Assembly (NCBI RefSeq): GCF_002799245.1
Contig: NZ_NEQV01000002.1
Span: forward strand, 930,001-994,000
Direction of reading: 5' to 3'
From: Stenotrophomonas maltophilia
GTDB taxonomy: Bacteria; Pseudomonadota; Gammaproteobacteria; Xanthomonadales; Xanthomonadaceae
Length of the DNA stretch: 64,000 nt
In this document: positions 8,205-18,650 of the stretch, piece by piece
Position numbering within the stretch: position 1 is the stretch's first letter
How the letters are laid out: every line of letters begins with the position of its first letter
Notes under the pieces: generated by a model
Databases searched by the model: none
Seen by the model: the letters and a program-made list of their open reading frames with translations, nothing else
Told to the model about the DNA's origin: nothing
Program-made: the position numbers and the translations under genes

Positions 8205-10856
8205 ATGTCGCAGCAAACCACCATCCGCAAGCTTGCCGAACTGGTCAACACGCCGGTCGAAAAACTGCTGGAACAGCTGGCCGGTGCCGGCATGAAGTTC
8301 AGCGGTCCCGACCAGGTCGTGACCAGCTCCGAGAAGGTAAAGCTCCTGGGCTTCCTTCGTCGTTCGCACGGCAAGCCCGAGCAGGCCCCGGAAGAGACCG
8401 ATCAGTCTGCAAAGAAGATCACGCTCAACCGCCGGAAGCAGCAGGAAGTGACGGTCAATTCCGGTCGCAGCAAGACGACCGTGAATGTCGAGGTGCGCCA
8501 GAAGCGTACCTACGTCAAGGATGGTGCTCGCGCCATGACCCCGGACGAAGAGCGCGCCGACATCCTGCGCAAGCTGGAAGAGTCGCGCGCCCGCAACCTT
8601 GCCGAACAGCAGGCGCTGGCCGAGAAGGATCGTCTGCGCGACGAGGCCATCGTCCGTGCACGCGAGGAAGAGGTTGCCGCCAAGGAACGTGCTGAAGCCG
8701 AGAAGAAGGCGGCCGAGGAAGCTGCGGCTGCGGCCAAGGCTGCCGAGGCACTGGCTGCCAGCAAGCCCAAGGTGCGCGCTCCGATCGACGAAACCGCGCC
8801 GCGCCCGCCGCGCGCCCCGGCTGCCGCCCCGGCTGCACCGCGTGGTGCGCCGCCGTCGCCGCCGCGCAGCGACGACCGCAACAACCGCAGCGCGCCGCGC
8901 AACGAGCGTGGCCCGGGCGACCGTTTCGCCGGCCAGATGCATCTGTCGGCTGCCGACCGTGCGCGTCGTGGCAACAGCAACAACAGCAACAACCGTGGTC
9001 GTCCGGGTGGCCGCAACCAGAGCGGTGGCCGTCGCGACATGTCGCGTGGTGGCAACAACGCCGGTCCGCACGCCTTCGAACGTCCGACCGCACCGGTCGT
9101 GCGTGAAGTGGCGATCGGCGAGACCATCACCGTGGCCGACCTGGCGCAGAAGCTCGCGCTGAAGGGCGGTGAGGTGGTGAAGGCGCTGTTCAAGATGGGC
9201 GTGATGGCGACCATCACCCAGTCCATCGACCACGACACCGCTGCGCTGGTGACCGAAGAACTCGGCCACAAGGCGATCCGCGCCAACGACAACGATGCCG
9301 AAGACGCACTGCTGGCTTCGGCCGGTGAAACCCAGGGCGAAGCCGTGCAGCGTCCGCCGGTGGTCACCATCATGGGTCACGTCGACCACGGCAAGACCTC
9401 GCTGCTGGATTACATCCGCCGCACCAAGGTCGCCCACGGCGAAGCCGGTGGCATTACCCAGCACATCGGTGCCTACCACGTTGATACGCCCAAGGGCGTC
9501 ATCAGCTTCCTGGATACCCCGGGCCACGCCGCGTTCACCTCGATGCGTGCCCGCGGTGCCAAGCTGACCGACATCGTGGTGCTGGTGGTTGCCGCCGACG
9601 ACGGCGTCATGCCGCAGACCAAGGAAGCGATCCAGCACGCCCGTTCGGCGGGTGTGCCGCTGATCGTGGCGATCAACAAGATCGACAAGTCCGGCGCCGA
9701 CCCGATGCGGGTCAAGAACGAGCTGCTCTCCGAGCAGGTCGTGGCCGAAGACTTCGGTGGTGACATCCAGATGGTGGAGATCTCGGCCAAGACCGGCCTG
9801 GGTATCGACGACCTGCTGGACGCGGTGTCGGTGCAGGCCGAACTGCTGGAACTGAAGGCCGTCGACGAAGGTCGCGCCTCGGGCGTGGTGATCGAATCGT
9901 CGCTGGACAAGGGCCGTGGCCCGGTCGCTACGGTGCTGGTGCAGCAGGGCCGCCTGAAGAAGGGCGACTACCTGGTGTGCGGCATCCAGTACGGCCGCGT
10001 GCGTGCGCTGTTCGACGAAACCGGCAAGCAGCCGGAGTTCGCCGGCCCGTCCATCCCGGTGCAGGTCCTGGGCCTGTCCGGTGTGCCGGAAGCCGGTGAC
10101 GACTTCGTGGTGGTCGAGGATGAGCGCCTGGCCAAGGACGTTGCCCAGCAGCGTGAGACCAAGCGTCGTGAATCGCGCCTGGTCGCCACCGCCGGCAGCC
10201 GCATGGAAGACATCATGGCGACCCTGGGCAAGGGCGAGGGCCAGCAGGTCCTCAACCTGGTCATCAAGGCCGACGTGCAGGGTTCGGTGCAGGCCCTGAG
10301 CCAGGCACTGGTCGCGCTGTCCAACGAAGACATCCGCATCAACGTGATCCACTCCGGCGTGGGCGGCATCACCGAGTCGGACGCCAACTCGGCAGCCGCT
10401 TCGAAGGCCACCGTCATCGGCTTCAACGTGCGTGCGGATGCTTCGGCCCGTCGCATCATTGAATCCAACGGCGTCGACCTGCGTTACTTCTCGATCATCT
10501 ATGACGTGATCGATCAGGTGAAGCAGGTGGCTTCCGGCCTGCTGGGCGTGGAGATCCGCGAAGAGATCATCGGTATCGCCGAGGTCCGCGACGTCTTCCG
10601 CAGCTCCAAGCTGGGTGCCGTCGCCGGTTCGATGGTCATCGAGGGCGTGGTCAAGCGCAACAAGCCGATCCGCGTGCTGCGCGACAGCGTGGTGATCTTC
10701 GAGGGCGAGCTGGAATCGCTGCGTCGCTTCAAGGAGAACGTCGAGGAAGTCCGCAACGGTACCGAATGCGGTATCGCGGTGAAGGCCTACAACGACGTCA
10801 AGCCGGGTGACCAGATCGAGTGCTTCGAGCGTATCGAAGTGCCGCGCACCCTGTAA
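8205..10856 (+). CDS. infB: Translation initiation factor IF-2
   Basis: IF-2 is the GTPase that positions initiator tRNA on the 30S subunit. It has 883 residues: an IF2_N motif at 1-50, a long Lys/Glu/Ala-rich helical stretch and a Pro/Arg/Asn/Gly-rich linker to about 290, and a second IF2_N near 300-350. The G domain has GHVDHGKT at 391-398, DTPGHAAF near 438 and NKID near 491; beta-barrel domains II and IV and a conserved C-terminal tRNA-binding domain follow. The variable linker explains the difference from the E. coli length. A 92-bp gap from nusA contains a hairpin and a possible -10 (TAGAAT), so an internal promoter is possible. Confidence 0.98.
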   Translation: MSQQTTIRKLAELVNTPVEKLLEQLAGAGMKFSGPDQVVTSSEKVKLLGFLRRSHGKPEQAPEETDQSAKKITLNRRKQQEVTVNSGRSKTTVNVEVRQKRTYVKDGARAMTPDEERADILRKLEESRARNLAEQQALAEKDRLRDEAIVRAREEEVAAKERAEAEKKAAEEAAAAAKAAEALAASKPKVRAPIDETAPRPPRAPAAAPAAPRGAPPSPPRSDDRNNRSAPRNERGPGDRFAGQMHLSAADRARRGNSNNSNNRGRPGGRNQSGGRRDMSRGGNNAGPHAFERPTAPVVREVAIGETITVADLAQKLALKGGEVVKALFKMGVMATITQSIDHDTAALVTEELGHKAIRANDNDAEDALLASAGETQGEAVQRPPVVTIMGHVDHGKTSLLDYIRRTKVAHGEAGGITQHIGAYHVDTPKGVISFLDTPGHAAFTSMRARGAKLTDIVVLVVAADDGVMPQTKEAIQHARSAGVPLIVAINKIDKSGADPMRVKNELLSEQVVAEDFGGDIQMVEISAKTGLGIDDLLDAVSVQAELLELKAVDEGRASGVVIESSLDKGRGPVATVLVQQGRLKKGDYLVCGIQYGRVRALFDETGKQPEFAGPSIPVQVLGLSGVPEAGDDFVVVEDERLAKDVAQQRETKRRESRLVATAGSRMEDIMATLGKGEGQQVLNLVIKADVQGSVQALSQALVALSNEDIRINVIHSGVGGITESDANSAAASKATVIGFNVRADASARRIIESNGVDLRYFSIIYDVIDQVKQVASGLLGVEIREEIIGIAEVRDVFRSSKLGAVAGSMVIEGVVKRNKPIRVLRDSVVIFEGELESLRRFKENVEEVRNGTECGIAVKAYNDVKPGDQIECFERIEVPRTL

Positions 10857-10867
10857 TGCCAGGTTGT

Positions 10868-10966
10868 GGCCCGACCAACGGTCGGGCCCTGCCATGTACC
10901 TGTAGCGCCCGGCCGTTGGTCGGGCGACAATCGAATCAAAGGTAGCGCCCGACCGTTGGTCGGGCG
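10868..10966. repeat. Three tandem SMAG-like palindromes between infB and rbfA
   Basis: Three related stem-loops lie at 10868-10888, 10902-10926 and 10942-10966. The last two begin with GTAG and share the form CGCCCGRCC-GTT-GGTCGGGCG. The first lacks GTAG and has the stem GGCCCGACC-AAC-GGTCGGGCC. GTAG headers on short palindromes are characteristic of the SMAG REP-like family described in S. maltophilia. The cluster sits inside an operon and may affect mRNA stability or partial termination. Confidence 0.85.
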
Positions 10967-10988
10967 ATAACTGAATCAAGAGTCCCTC

Positions 10989-11372
10989 GTGCCCAAGACT
11001 TTCCATCGAACCGACCGTGTCTCCGCCCAGCTGCGCCGTGAACTCGGCACCCTGGTGCACAACGCCGTGCGCGAGCACGGGTTGCCCTCGGTGAGCGTGT
11101 CCGACGTGGAAATCACCCGCGACATGGCCCATGCCAAGGTGTTCGTCACCGCGCTGATGCCGGAACGTTCGGCTGAAGCCGTTGCCGGCCTGAAGGAGCT
11201 GGGCTACCGCCTGCGCATGGACCTGGCCCGCGCAATGAAGCTGCGTCACGTGCCGGAGCTGCATTTCCACTACGACGACTCGGTTGACCGTGGTGAGCAC
11301 ATCGACAACATCCTGCGCGACCTGCCCGATACGCTGGCCGCCGAGAAGCGTCGCGAGAGCGACGAAGAATAA
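10989..11372 (+). CDS. rbfA: 30S ribosome-binding factor RbfA
   Basis: RbfA is a 127-residue KH-like protein that binds the 30S subunit and assists 16S rRNA 5'-end maturation and cold adaptation. The sequence starts with the typical [19 protein letters not shown], contains the conserved [17 protein letters not shown] strand region, and ends in a charged tail. The start is GTG at 10989. It is placed between infB and truB as in other gamma-proteobacteria. Confidence 0.96.
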   Translation: MPKTFHRTDRVSAQLRRELGTLVHNAVREHGLPSVSVSDVEITRDMAHAKVFVTALMPERSAEAVAGLKELGYRLRMDLARAMKLRHVPELHFHYDDSVDRGEHIDNILRDLPDTLAAEKRRESDEE

Positions 11373-11479
11373 CCGCGCGACGCCGGGCATGCCCGGCGTT
11401 GCTGCATTCCGGCTGCGCGATGTCTGATGCAGACCGCGCTGCGGCAGCCGAGCATGGCTCGGCTCTACATACTCCTGTC

Positions 11480-12388
11480 ATGACCCGAATTCAGTTCCGC
11501 CGCCTGGATGGCATCCTGCTGCTCGACAAGTCGACCGGCATGAGCTCCAACGCCGCCCTGCAGGTGGCGCGCCGCCTGTTCCGTGCCGAGAAGGGCGGCC
11601 ACACCGGCAGCCTCGACCCGTTGGCCACCGGCCTGCTGCCGCTGTGCTTCGGCGAGGCGACCAAGATCGCCGGCCTGCTGCTGGGCTCGGCCAAGGCCTA
11701 CGATGCCGAGATCGTGCTTGGCCAGACCACGGATACCGATGATGCCGAAGGCCAGGTGCTGCTGCAGCGCCCGGTGCCGGCGATCAGCGCCGAAGCCCTG
11801 CAGGCTGCGCTGGCGCCACTGACCGGCAGCATCCGCCAGCGTGCCCCGATCTATTCGGCGCTGAAGCAGGGCGGTGAACCGCTGTATGTGAAGGCCCGCC
11901 GTGGGGATGCCATCGAAGCTCCCGAGCGTGAGGTCCAGGTGCACGCCATCGAGGTGCTGGATCAGCAGCCCGAACGGCTGCGGCTGCGGGTGACCTGTGG
12001 CTCCGGCACCTATATCCGCAGCCTGGCCCGCGATCTCGGTGAAAGCCTGGGCTGTGGCGCCCACATCAGCGCCCTGCGCCGGCTGTGGGTCGAGCCGTTC
12101 CGCGAGCCGGCCATGGTCACCCTGGACCAGTTGCGGGCGATGGTCGAGGCGGGCGACGAGGCGGGCATGGACGCGCTGCTGCTGCCGCTGGCAGCCGGCC
12201 TGGCTGAATACCCGCGGGTCGACCTCGATGCTGAGCAGGCCCACCGGTTCTGTGTCGGCCAGCGCCAGCGCGACGTGTCCTGGCCGCATGGCCTGGTGGC
12301 CGTGTTCGGTCCGGACGGTGCCGTCCAGGGCCTGGGCCAGGTCGACGACAGTGGCCTGCTGGCCCCGCAGCGCCGTTTCAACCTCTGA
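11480..12388 (+). CDS. truB: tRNA pseudouridine(55) synthase TruB
   Basis: TruB converts U55 in the T-loop of tRNAs to pseudouridine. With the ATG at 11480 it has 302 residues, matching the family. An in-frame ATG at 11399 would add 27 residues that do not resemble the family start. The catalytic aspartate is D46 in [12 protein letters not shown]. The conserved [18 protein letters not shown] and [15 protein letters not shown] segments follow, and a small PUA-like C-terminal domain ends the protein. No strong Shine-Dalgarno is visible at 11480. It lies 107 bases after rbfA and upstream of rpsO. Confidence 0.96.
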   Translation: MTRIQFRRLDGILLLDKSTGMSSNAALQVARRLFRAEKGGHTGSLDPLATGLLPLCFGEATKIAGLLLGSAKAYDAEIVLGQTTDTDDAEGQVLLQRPVPAISAEALQAALAPLTGSIRQRAPIYSALKQGGEPLYVKARRGDAIEAPEREVQVHAIEVLDQQPERLRLRVTCGSGTYIRSLARDLGESLGCGAHISALRRLWVEPFREPAMVTLDQLRAMVEAGDEAGMDALLLPLAAGLAEYPRVDLDAEQAHRFCVGQRQRDVSWPHGLVAVFGPDGAVQGLGQVDDSGLLAPQRRFNL

Positions 12389-12416
12389 CCGCGGCCTGCC
12401 GGTTCAGCCCCGGTCC

Positions 12417-12445
12417 TTGTCCCGGAAGCCCCTGACCGTTACAAT
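12417..12445 (+). promoter_or_regulatory. Candidate rpsO promoter
   Basis: TTGTCC (12417-12422) and TACAAT (12440-12445) are separated by 17 bases, 118 bases upstream of the rpsO ATG. The leader contains a hairpin AACCTGC-TTCGC-GCAGGTT (12466-12484), a possible S15 regulatory structure by analogy with other species. Confidence 0.65.
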
Positions 12446-12562
12446 TTCGCGGCCGTTTTCCGGCAACCTGCTTCGCGCAGGTTTCATCCTCGTAGTCCAC
12501 GGCGAGCCTGGCGGTGCGCGAAGCGCGTTCCTGCCGGCCACGCATCACAGAGAAAAAAGAAA

Positions 12563-12823
12563 ATGTCGATCGACACCCAGAAGGTCATTGAAGACAACAA
12601 GCGCAGCTCGGCTGACACCGGCTCCCCGGAAGTCCAGGTTGCACTGCTGACCGCCCGCATCGAACTGCTGACCGGCCACTTCAAGACCCACAAGAAGGAC
12701 CACCACAGCCGCCGCGGCCTGCTGCAGATGGTCAACCGCCGTCGCAGCCTGCTCGACTACCTGAAGAAGAAGGACGTCGAGCGTTACAAGGCCCTGATCG
12801 AGAAGCTTGGCCTGCGTCGCTAA
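12563..12823 (+). CDS. rpsO: 30S ribosomal protein S15
   Basis: S15 is an 86-residue, highly basic primary 16S rRNA-binding protein of the small-subunit platform. The conserved [18 protein letters not shown], the [15 protein letters not shown] loop and [12 protein letters not shown] are all present, and the length agrees with the family. AGAGAAAAAAGAAA precedes the ATG. It is followed by a strong terminator and then pnp, the usual rpsO-pnp arrangement; S15 often autoregulates through its own leader. Confidence 0.98.
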   Translation: MSIDTQKVIEDNKRSSADTGSPEVQVALLTARIELLTGHFKTHKKDHHSRRGLLQMVNRRRSLLDYLKKKDVERYKALIEKLGLRR

Positions 12824-12835
12824 GCAACGAATCCC

Positions 12836-12869
12836 CCGCGGCGCAGCGATGCGCCGCGGTTTTGTTTTG
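12836..12869 (+). terminator. Rho-independent terminator after rpsO
   Basis: The stem CCGCGGCGCA / TGCGCCGCGG with loop GCGA is followed by TTTTGTTTT. Read-through into pnp is likely partial, as in E. coli. Confidence 0.92.
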
Positions 12870-12891
12870 TAGCACCGTAATCCCCGATTCA

Positions 12892-12909
12892 GGCCGGAAC
12901 GATCCGGCC
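12892..12909 (+). promoter_or_regulatory. Leader hairpin upstream of pnp
   Basis: GGCCGGA-ACGA-TCCGGCC forms a perfect 7-bp stem in the pnp 5' leader. In E. coli, RNase III cleaves a leader hairpin to start PNPase autoregulation. Whether this shorter hairpin plays that role is inference. Confidence 0.4.
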
Positions 12910-12974
12910 ACCCGCTGGCGGCAAGGGTCGCCGACGGTCCAAATTCGCAGACAGCATCCCCAAGGACACCCTCC

Positions 12975-15083
12975 GTGGCAAAAATCACCAAAACCTTCCA
13001 GTACGGCAAGCACACCGTCACGCTTGAGACCGGCGAAGTCGCCCGCCAGGCCAGCGGTGCCGTCATCGTCAAGATGGACGACACCGTACTGCTGGTCACC
13101 GCCGTCGCCGCCAAGAGCGCGCGCGAAGGCCAGGACTTCTTCCCGCTGACCGTCGATTATCAGGAAAAGTTCTACGCTGGCGGCCGCATCCCGGGTGGTT
13201 TCTTCAAGCGTGAAGGCCGTGCGACCGAGAAGGAAACCCTGATCTCGCGTCTGATCGACCGTCCGATCCGTCCGCTGTTCCCGGAAGACTACAAGAACGA
13301 AGTGCAGATCATCGCCACGGTCATGTCGCTGAACCCGGACGTGGACGGCGACATCGCCGCCCTGATCGGTGCCTCGGCTGCCCTGTCCCTGGCCGGCACC
13401 CCGTTCATGGGCCCGATCGGCGCTGCCAAGGTCGGCTACAAGAACGGCGAGTACATCCTGAACCCGACCGTCAGCGAACTGGCTGACTCGCAGCTGGAAC
13501 TGGTCGTCGCCGGTACCTCCAACGCCGTGCTGATGGTCGAATCGGAAGCCGCGCTGCTGTCCGAAGAAGTGATGCTGGGCGCTGTGACCTTCGGTCACCG
13601 CGAAATGCAGAAGGTCATCAACGCGATCAACGAGCTGACCGTCGAAGCCGGCACCAAGCCGTCGACCTGGGAAGCCCCGGCCAAGAACGACGTGCTGATC
13701 TCCGCCCTGAAGGAGGCCATCGGCCCGCGTCTGGGTGAAGCCTTCCAGGTGCGTGACAAGCTGCAGCGCCGTGACGCCATCTCGGCGATCAAGAAGGACG
13801 TGGTCGAAAGCCTGGCTGGCCGCGTGGCCGCTGAAGGCTGGAACCCGGCCGAGCTGTCGAAGGAATTCGGCGAGCTGGAATACCGCACCATGCGTGACTC
13901 GGTGCTGGACACCAAGGTCCGTATCGACGGCCGTGCGCTGGACACCGTCCGCCCGATCGCGGTGAAGACCGGCGTGCTGCCGCGTACCCACGGCTCCTCG
14001 CTGTTCACCCGTGGCGAAACCCAGGCCATCGTGACCATCACCCTGGGCACCGCCCGTGATGGCCAGGTCATCGATGCCGTTGCCGGTGAGTACAAGGAAA
14101 ACTTCCTGTTCCACTACAACTTCCCTCCGTTCTCGGTGGGTGAGTGCGGCCGCATGATGGGCCCGAAGCGCCGTGAAATCGGCCACGGTCGCCTGGCCAA
14201 GCGCGGTGTGCTGGCTGTCATGCCGTCGCTGGAAGCCTTCCCGTACACCATCCGCGTCGTCTCGGAAATCACCGAGTCGAATGGTTCCTCGTCGATGGCA
14301 TCGGTCTGCGGCTCGTCGCTGGCCCTGATGGACGCCGGCGTGCCGGTGAAGGCGCCGGTGGCCGGTATCGCCATGGGTCTGGTCAAGGAAGGCGAGCGCT
14401 TCGTCGTCCTGTCCGACATCCTGGGTGACGAAGATCACCTGGGCGACATGGACTTCAAGGTGGCCGGTACCGCTGAGGGCATCTCCGCCCTGCAGATGGA
14501 CATCAAGATCGAAGGCATCACCGAAGAGATCATGAAGCAGGCCCTGCAGCAGGCCAAGGCTGGCCGTCTGCACATCCTGGGCGAAATGGCCCACGGCCTG
14601 ACCGCTCCGCGTGAAGAGCTGTCGGACTACGCGCCGCGCCTGCTGACCATCAAGATCCACCCGGACAAGATCCGCGAAGTGATCGGCAAGGGTGGTTCGA
14701 CCATCCAGGCCATCACCAAGGAAACCGGCACCCAGATCGACATCCAGGATGACGGCACCATCGTCATCGCTTCGGTCAACGCCATCGCTGCCCAGGCCGC
14801 CAAGGCCCGCATCGAGCAGATCACCTCGGACGTCGAGCCGGGCCGCATCTACGAAGGCAAGGTCGCCAAGATCATGGACTTCGGTGCGTTCGTCACCATC
14901 CTGCCGGGCAAGGACGGCCTGGTCCACGTGTCGCAGATCTCCAGCGAGCGCGTCGAGAAGGTCGGCGACAAGCTGAAGGAAGGCGATGTGGTCAAGGTCA
15001 AGGTGCTGGAAGTCGACAAGCAGGGCCGTATCCGCCTGTCGATGAAGGCCGTGGAAGAAGGCGAAGGCGCCAGCGCCGAATAA
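12975..15083 (+). CDS. pnp: Polyribonucleotide nucleotidyltransferase (PNPase)
   Basis: PNPase is a 3'-5' phosphorolytic exoribonuclease, a trimer associated with the RNA degradosome. It has 702 residues: a first RNase PH core (about 10-210), a helical domain, a second RNase PH core (about 310-540), a KH domain with [15 protein letters not shown] near residue 565, and an S1 domain from about 620 ([18 protein letters not shown]). Length matches the family. The start is GTG at 12975 after CCAAGGACACC. A hairpin terminator follows at 15142. Confidence 0.98.
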   Translation: MAKITKTFQYGKHTVTLETGEVARQASGAVIVKMDDTVLLVTAVAAKSAREGQDFFPLTVDYQEKFYAGGRIPGGFFKREGRATEKETLISRLIDRPIRPLFPEDYKNEVQIIATVMSLNPDVDGDIAALIGASAALSLAGTPFMGPIGAAKVGYKNGEYILNPTVSELADSQLELVVAGTSNAVLMVESEAALLSEEVMLGAVTFGHREMQKVINAINELTVEAGTKPSTWEAPAKNDVLISALKEAIGPRLGEAFQVRDKLQRRDAISAIKKDVVESLAGRVAAEGWNPAELSKEFGELEYRTMRDSVLDTKVRIDGRALDTVRPIAVKTGVLPRTHGSSLFTRGETQAIVTITLGTARDGQVIDAVAGEYKENFLFHYNFPPFSVGECGRMMGPKRREIGHGRLAKRGVLAVMPSLEAFPYTIRVVSEITESNGSSSMASVCGSSLALMDAGVPVKAPVAGIAMGLVKEGERFVVLSDILGDEDHLGDMDFKVAGTAEGISALQMDIKIEGITEEIMKQALQQAKAGRLHILGEMAHGLTAPREELSDYAPRLLTIKIHPDKIREVIGKGGSTIQAITKETGTQIDIQDDGTIVIASVNAIAAQAAKARIEQITSDVEPGRIYEGKVAKIMDFGAFVTILPGKDGLVHVSQISSERVEKVGDKLKEGDVVKVKVLEVDKQGRIRLSMKAVEEGEGASAE

Positions 15084-15103
15084 TCGGCATCGCCGATTGT
15101 TCT

Positions 15104-15128
15104 GTAGGTGAGGACCGTTGGTCCTCAC
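15104..15128. repeat. SMAG-like palindrome after pnp
   Basis: GTAG is followed by GTGAGGACC-GTT-GGTCCTCAC, a 9-bp perfect stem with the same GTT loop as the copies at 10902 and 10942. A small palindrome AATCGGC-ATC-GCCGATT (15082-15098) sits just before it, overlapping the pnp stop. Confidence 0.8.
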
Positions 15129-15141
15129 GCTTTCGCAGATG

Positions 15142-15167
15142 AAAAAGCGGGCTTCGGCCCGCTTTTT
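15142..15167 (+). terminator. Rho-independent terminator after pnp
   Basis: The stem AAAAAGCGGGC / GCCCGCTTTTT with a TTCG tetraloop is GC-rich at its core and ends in a T run, so it could work in both directions. Confidence 0.93.
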
Positions 15168-15363
15168 CTTTGCCTCGGCGTTGCCAGGAGCGGCTCGTCC
15201 AGGTCGCTGCTTGTCCTGCTGCAGTGCATGAGCGCCGCCACGAGGTCACCGTTCTGGCACGGTTGCGCGGATCGCGCCTGTCCACGGGACGACATGCCGC
15301 GACATCCGTACCGCGGGTGCATCGGTTTGCTAACGTGGCTGCGCCTTTGATCCGGGAGATCCC

Positions 15364-16554
15364 ATGTTCCGCCAGACCGTGGCCGTCCTTGCCGTGCTGA
15401 TTGCCGGTGCCTTGCCCCTTGCCGCGCATGCCGCGCAGCCACAGCCGCCGATCTTCGGCGCCTATTACCCCGGTGGTTCGGCCGAGCGCTATCCGGTGTC
15501 GAGCATTCCCGCTGAGCGCCTGACCCATCTGTTCTATGCGTTCTCCACCATCGAGGACGGCCGCTGCACGATCGGTGCAGAAGCGCCGAAGAACTTCGCC
15601 GCACTGGCCGAACTCAAGAAGGCGCATCCGCACCTGCGCACGCTGATCTCGATCGGTGGCTGGGGCGCAGGCGGCTTCTCCGATGCGGCGCTGACCGAGA
15701 CCAGTCGCAAGCGCCTGGTCGATTCGTGCATGGCGCTGTTCTTCGAACGCCACGCCGGCAGCTTCGATGGCGTGGACATCGACTGGGAATTCCCGGTCAG
15801 TGGTGGGCCGAAGGAACTGGCGCATCGCCCGCAGGATCGCGCCAATCTGACCCGGCTCGCGCAGGCCTTCCGCGTGGCACTGGATGCGCGCGGTCGCAAG
15901 GCAGGGCAGCCGATGCTGCTGACCGCCGCGCTGGCCGCCGGCCGCCTGCAGACCGATGGCCCCTACGATCCGGCCGCAAGCTACGACCTGCCGGCGCTGG
16001 CCAAGGTGTTCGATTTCATCAACCTGATGAGCTACGACATGGGTACCGGCTTCTCGTCGGTGTCGACCTTCAATGCGCCCTTGCATGAAGTGCCGTCCGA
16101 TCCGCTGGCGCCGGCATTGCGGCGCTGGAACAACGTGGCCGGCGCCGTGCAGTACTACCGCGAGCACGGTGTGCCGGCCGACAAGCTGGTGCTGGGCGTG
16201 CCGTTCTACGGGCGTGGCTTCAAGGTCACCGGCGATGCGCCGGATGGCCTGTATCAGCCCTACAGCGCTCCGGCCGATGCCGGCGACTGGCGGGTGATCA
16301 AGGCGCGCTATCTCGACCAGCCGGGTTGGACGAAGCACTGGCAGCCGCAGGCGCAGAGCCCATGGCTGTACAACGCCGAACAGAAGATCTTCATCAGCTA
16401 TGAAGACCCGCGCTCGATCGGCCTGCGTGCGCAGTTTGCCCGCGAGCAGGGCCTGGCCGGGGTATTCATGTGGGAGCTGACCGGCGACGACGAACAGGCC
16501 AGCCTGCTCAACGCCATGCTCGGCCCGTGGCAGAAGGCCCGCATCGGCGATTGA
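15364..16554 (+). CDS. Secreted glycoside hydrolase family 18 chitinase
   Basis: This 396-residue enzyme is predicted to hydrolyse beta-1,4 links in chitin outside the cytoplasm. A signal peptide is visible (hydrophobic core 6-20, cleavage near AHA-A at about 23-24). The GH18 TIM barrel covers the rest. SIGGW lies near residue 97, and the catalytic motif DGVDIDWE at 135-142 has E142 as the expected acid/base. The late FMWELTGDD tryptophan motif is also present. It has no chitin-binding module, so it may act on oligomers. GGGAGATCCC directly precedes the ATG. It is a single gene flanked by repeats. Confidence 0.92.
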   Translation: MFRQTVAVLAVLIAGALPLAAHAAQPQPPIFGAYYPGGSAERYPVSSIPAERLTHLFYAFSTIEDGRCTIGAEAPKNFAALAELKKAHPHLRTLISIGGWGAGGFSDAALTETSRKRLVDSCMALFFERHAGSFDGVDIDWEFPVSGGPKELAHRPQDRANLTRLAQAFRVALDARGRKAGQPMLLTAALAAGRLQTDGPYDPAASYDLPALAKVFDFINLMSYDMGTGFSSVSTFNAPLHEVPSDPLAPALRRWNNVAGAVQYYREHGVPADKLVLGVPFYGRGFKVTGDAPDGLYQPYSAPADAGDWRVIKARYLDQPGWTKHWQPQAQSPWLYNAEQKIFISYEDPRSIGLRAQFAREQGLAGVFMWELTGDDEQASLLNAMLGPWQKARIGD

Positions 16555-16567
16555 GCCGCCTGCTGGC

Positions 16568-16584
16568 GCCGGGCCATGCCCGGC
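16568..16584. repeat. Short GC palindrome after the chitinase gene
   Basis: GCCGGGC-CAT-GCCCGGC has the same core as the SMAG-like element at 17053 but lacks a GTAG header. It may act as a weak terminator. Confidence 0.6.
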
Positions 16585-16651
16585 GGATGCGGCAACGCCA
16601 TCGGCCCAACCCCGCACACCGTGGCAACGCCCGCAGCGCTAGGCTGCGGGC

Positions 16652-17056
16652 ATGATCCTTCTCGAACGCCTGGACCATCTGGTCCTTACCGTCGCCGACA
16701 TCGAACGCAGCTGTGATTTCTACCAGTGCGTGCTCGGCATGCAGGTCGTGCGCTTCGGCGCTGGCCGCACCGCGCTGCAGTTCGGTCAGCAGAAGATCAA
16801 CCTGCATCCTGCCAGCGCGCCGCTGCAACCGCATGCGCTGCGGCCGATGCCGGGCAGCGCGGATCTGTGCCTGGTCACGCGCATGGCAACGGCCGATGTG
16901 CTGGCGCACCTGCAGGCGCAGGCCATTGCGGTGGAGGAGGGGCCAGTGGCCCGCACCGGTGCACTGGGCCCGATCGAATCGGTGTACTTCCGCGATCCGG
17001 ACGGCAACCTGATCGAAGTCAGTCGTTACCCGGACGAAGCGCATCCACCCCGGTAG
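16652..17056 (+). CDS. VOC family (glyoxalase/bleomycin resistance-like) protein
   Basis: A 134-residue single-domain protein of the vicinal-oxygen-chelate superfamily. It begins with LLERLDHLVLTVADIERSCDFY, the usual first beta-alpha-beta-beta-beta unit, and has a second unit ending in GPIESVYFRDPDGNLIEVSRY. His at the DHLVLTV strand and Glu in LIEVS are the expected metal ligands. The reaction cannot be assigned from sequence: metal-thiol transferases, dioxygenases and lyases share this fold. It stands alone between two palindromes. Confidence 0.85.
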   Translation: MILLERLDHLVLTVADIERSCDFYQCVLGMQVVRFGAGRTALQFGQQKINLHPASAPLQPHALRPMPGSADLCLVTRMATADVLAHLQAQAIAVEEGPVARTGALGPIESVYFRDPDGNLIEVSRYPDEAHPPR

Positions 17057-17077
17057 CGCCGGGCCATGCCCGGCGAC
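17053..17077. repeat. SMAG-like palindrome between convergent genes
   Basis: GTAG is followed by CGCCGGGC-CAT-GCCCGGCG. It overlaps the TAG stop of the VOC gene and ends 3 bases before the convergent PepSY gene, where it may serve as a bidirectional terminator. Confidence 0.82.
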
Positions 17078-17080
17078 GCA

Positions 17081-18640
17081 TCAGTCCGCCCAGACGCTGT
17101 TCGGATCGCCATTGCGGGCGCGGCGCTGGCTGGCCACCGCCAGGCGGGCAAAGCCGAAGGCCATGGCCAGCGCGATGGCATCGATCCAGAACAGCGGCCA
17201 GTGGCCACGCGCGGCCGCGCGCCACAGCCAGTCACCATTGAGTGCGCCATGCAGGACCGGCACCAGCGCGGTGCTGATCGCCGCAGCCCAGAGCAGTTCG
17301 CGTGCGGCCTGCGCGGGGCGACGCAGCGCAGCCCACAGCGCACAGGCTGCCCAGCTGCCGAAGCAGGCCCAGCGGATGCCGTGATCGACCGTGGACGGCG
17401 CGATGCGCTCCAGCACCAGCGCGGTGACGAACGCGATCGAGATCGCCACGCACAGGCCGATGCACACGCCGACCGTGGCCCGCGCCATGTTCACCCCTGC
17501 GCGCGGCTGCTGCGGCTGGCGACGCTTGCGCCGCGACTCGATCCACAACAGGTTGCCGGAGTAGAACAGGAACGCACCGCCAAGGCCGAGCAGGAAGTAC
17601 AGCCAGACCACCACGCCGTTGCCGAACTCGCCGAAGTGCAGTGCATAGGCAGCGCTGAGCGTGGCGTGGTTGGCATCGCGCTGGCCCGGCAGCTGGGAGG
17701 CCAGCAGGTTGCCGGTGGCCACGTCCAGCGCTACCGCGCCGAGCGGCCCCAGCGTGCCGCTGGCCTCACCGGTGATTTCGATGGTGGCGTTGGCATCGCC
17801 GGCGTTGGCCAGCTTCAGGTAGGCCGGTTCAAAGTTGGCCACGCCCTGTGCGCGGGCCACTTCAAGCGCGCGCGCATGCAGTACGCGCAGGCTGCCCGGT
17901 GGCGCCGGGATGCCGCTGGCATCGCGCACCGGCGCGGTGTCCATGGCGGTCGGCACTGCCTGCAGCGCCTTGCCGTCGTAGATCAACGGGTTGAGCAGGG
18001 CCATCTGCACGAACACCAGGCACAGCAGCGCGCCAGTGACCGCGAACATCAGGTGGAAGGGCAGGCTGAGCACGCCGATCACGTTGTGCGCGTCCTGCCA
18101 CAGCTGCTTCAGGTTGCGGCCCGGACGCAGCGCGAACAGGTCGCCGAACAGCTTCGGCAGGTGGATCACCAGGCCGCTCAGCAGCGCCATGCCATACAGC
18201 AGGCTGACGATGCCCATCACGTAGATGCCGGCCACCGGCAGGCCGAGGCTGTAGTGCAGTTCGTTGACCAGTTCGGCCAGTCCGGTCTGTGGCGGCGTGG
18301 AGCTGCCGGCGATCTGACCCGGCCACGCATAGCGCCAGCTGCCGTCATCGGCCTGCCAATACGCCAGTGGCTGCGGATGTTCGGTGCCGGGGAAGGTCAT
18401 GCCGACGTGGCGGCGGGCTTCCGGGTGTGCCGCCAGTACGTCTTCCAGCAGGTACTGCGTGTCGTCCAGGCCTGCCGGCAACGCGGTGGCTGCGCCGGGG
18501 GTCTGCCACAGCGGCAGGTCGTGATGGAACAGGGTCAGCGCACCCGCATAGAAGGCCACGAACAGGCCGAAGCCGGCGACCAGGCCGACCCAGGTGTGCA
18601 GGGTGGTGAACGTGCGCAGGGTCTGCGAACTGAACTTCAT
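17081..18640 (-). CDS. PepSY-associated transmembrane protein
   Basis: A 519-residue inner-membrane protein of the PepSY_TM (PiuB-like) family, often linked to siderophore uptake and ferric-siderophore reduction. It starts MKFSSQTLRTFTTLHTWVGL, the typical first helix with a His, followed by three more strong membrane segments (about 150-175, 200-225, 350-375) and a cluster of helices at the C-terminus. The ATG at 18640 is chosen because upstream codons lack membrane character and run into the preceding gene. It is the last of a three-gene minus-strand operon. The iron role is family knowledge, not shown here. Confidence 0.88.
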   Translation of the reverse strand: MKFSSQTLRTFTTLHTWVGLVAGFGLFVAFYAGALTLFHHDLPLWQTPGAATALPAGLDDTQYLLEDVLAAHPEARRHVGMTFPGTEHPQPLAYWQADDGSWRYAWPGQIAGSSTPPQTGLAELVNELHYSLGLPVAGIYVMGIVSLLYGMALLSGLVIHLPKLFGDLFALRPGRNLKQLWQDAHNVIGVLSLPFHLMFAVTGALLCLVFVQMALLNPLIYDGKALQAVPTAMDTAPVRDASGIPAPPGSLRVLHARALEVARAQGVANFEPAYLKLANAGDANATIEITGEASGTLGPLGAVALDVATGNLLASQLPGQRDANHATLSAAYALHFGEFGNGVVVWLYFLLGLGGAFLFYSGNLLWIESRRKRRQPQQPRAGVNMARATVGVCIGLCVAISIAFVTALVLERIAPSTVDHGIRWACFGSWAACALWAALRRPAQAARELLWAAAISTALVPVLHGALNGDWLWRAAARGHWPLFWIDAIALAMAFGFARLAVASQRRARNGDPNSVWAD

Positions 18641-18650
18641 GGAGTGGCTC

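Noticed and set aside
8040..11390. 1116-codon minus-strand open frame opposite infB and rbfA
   Set aside because: It is antisense to well-identified genes, with shadow composition and no domain.
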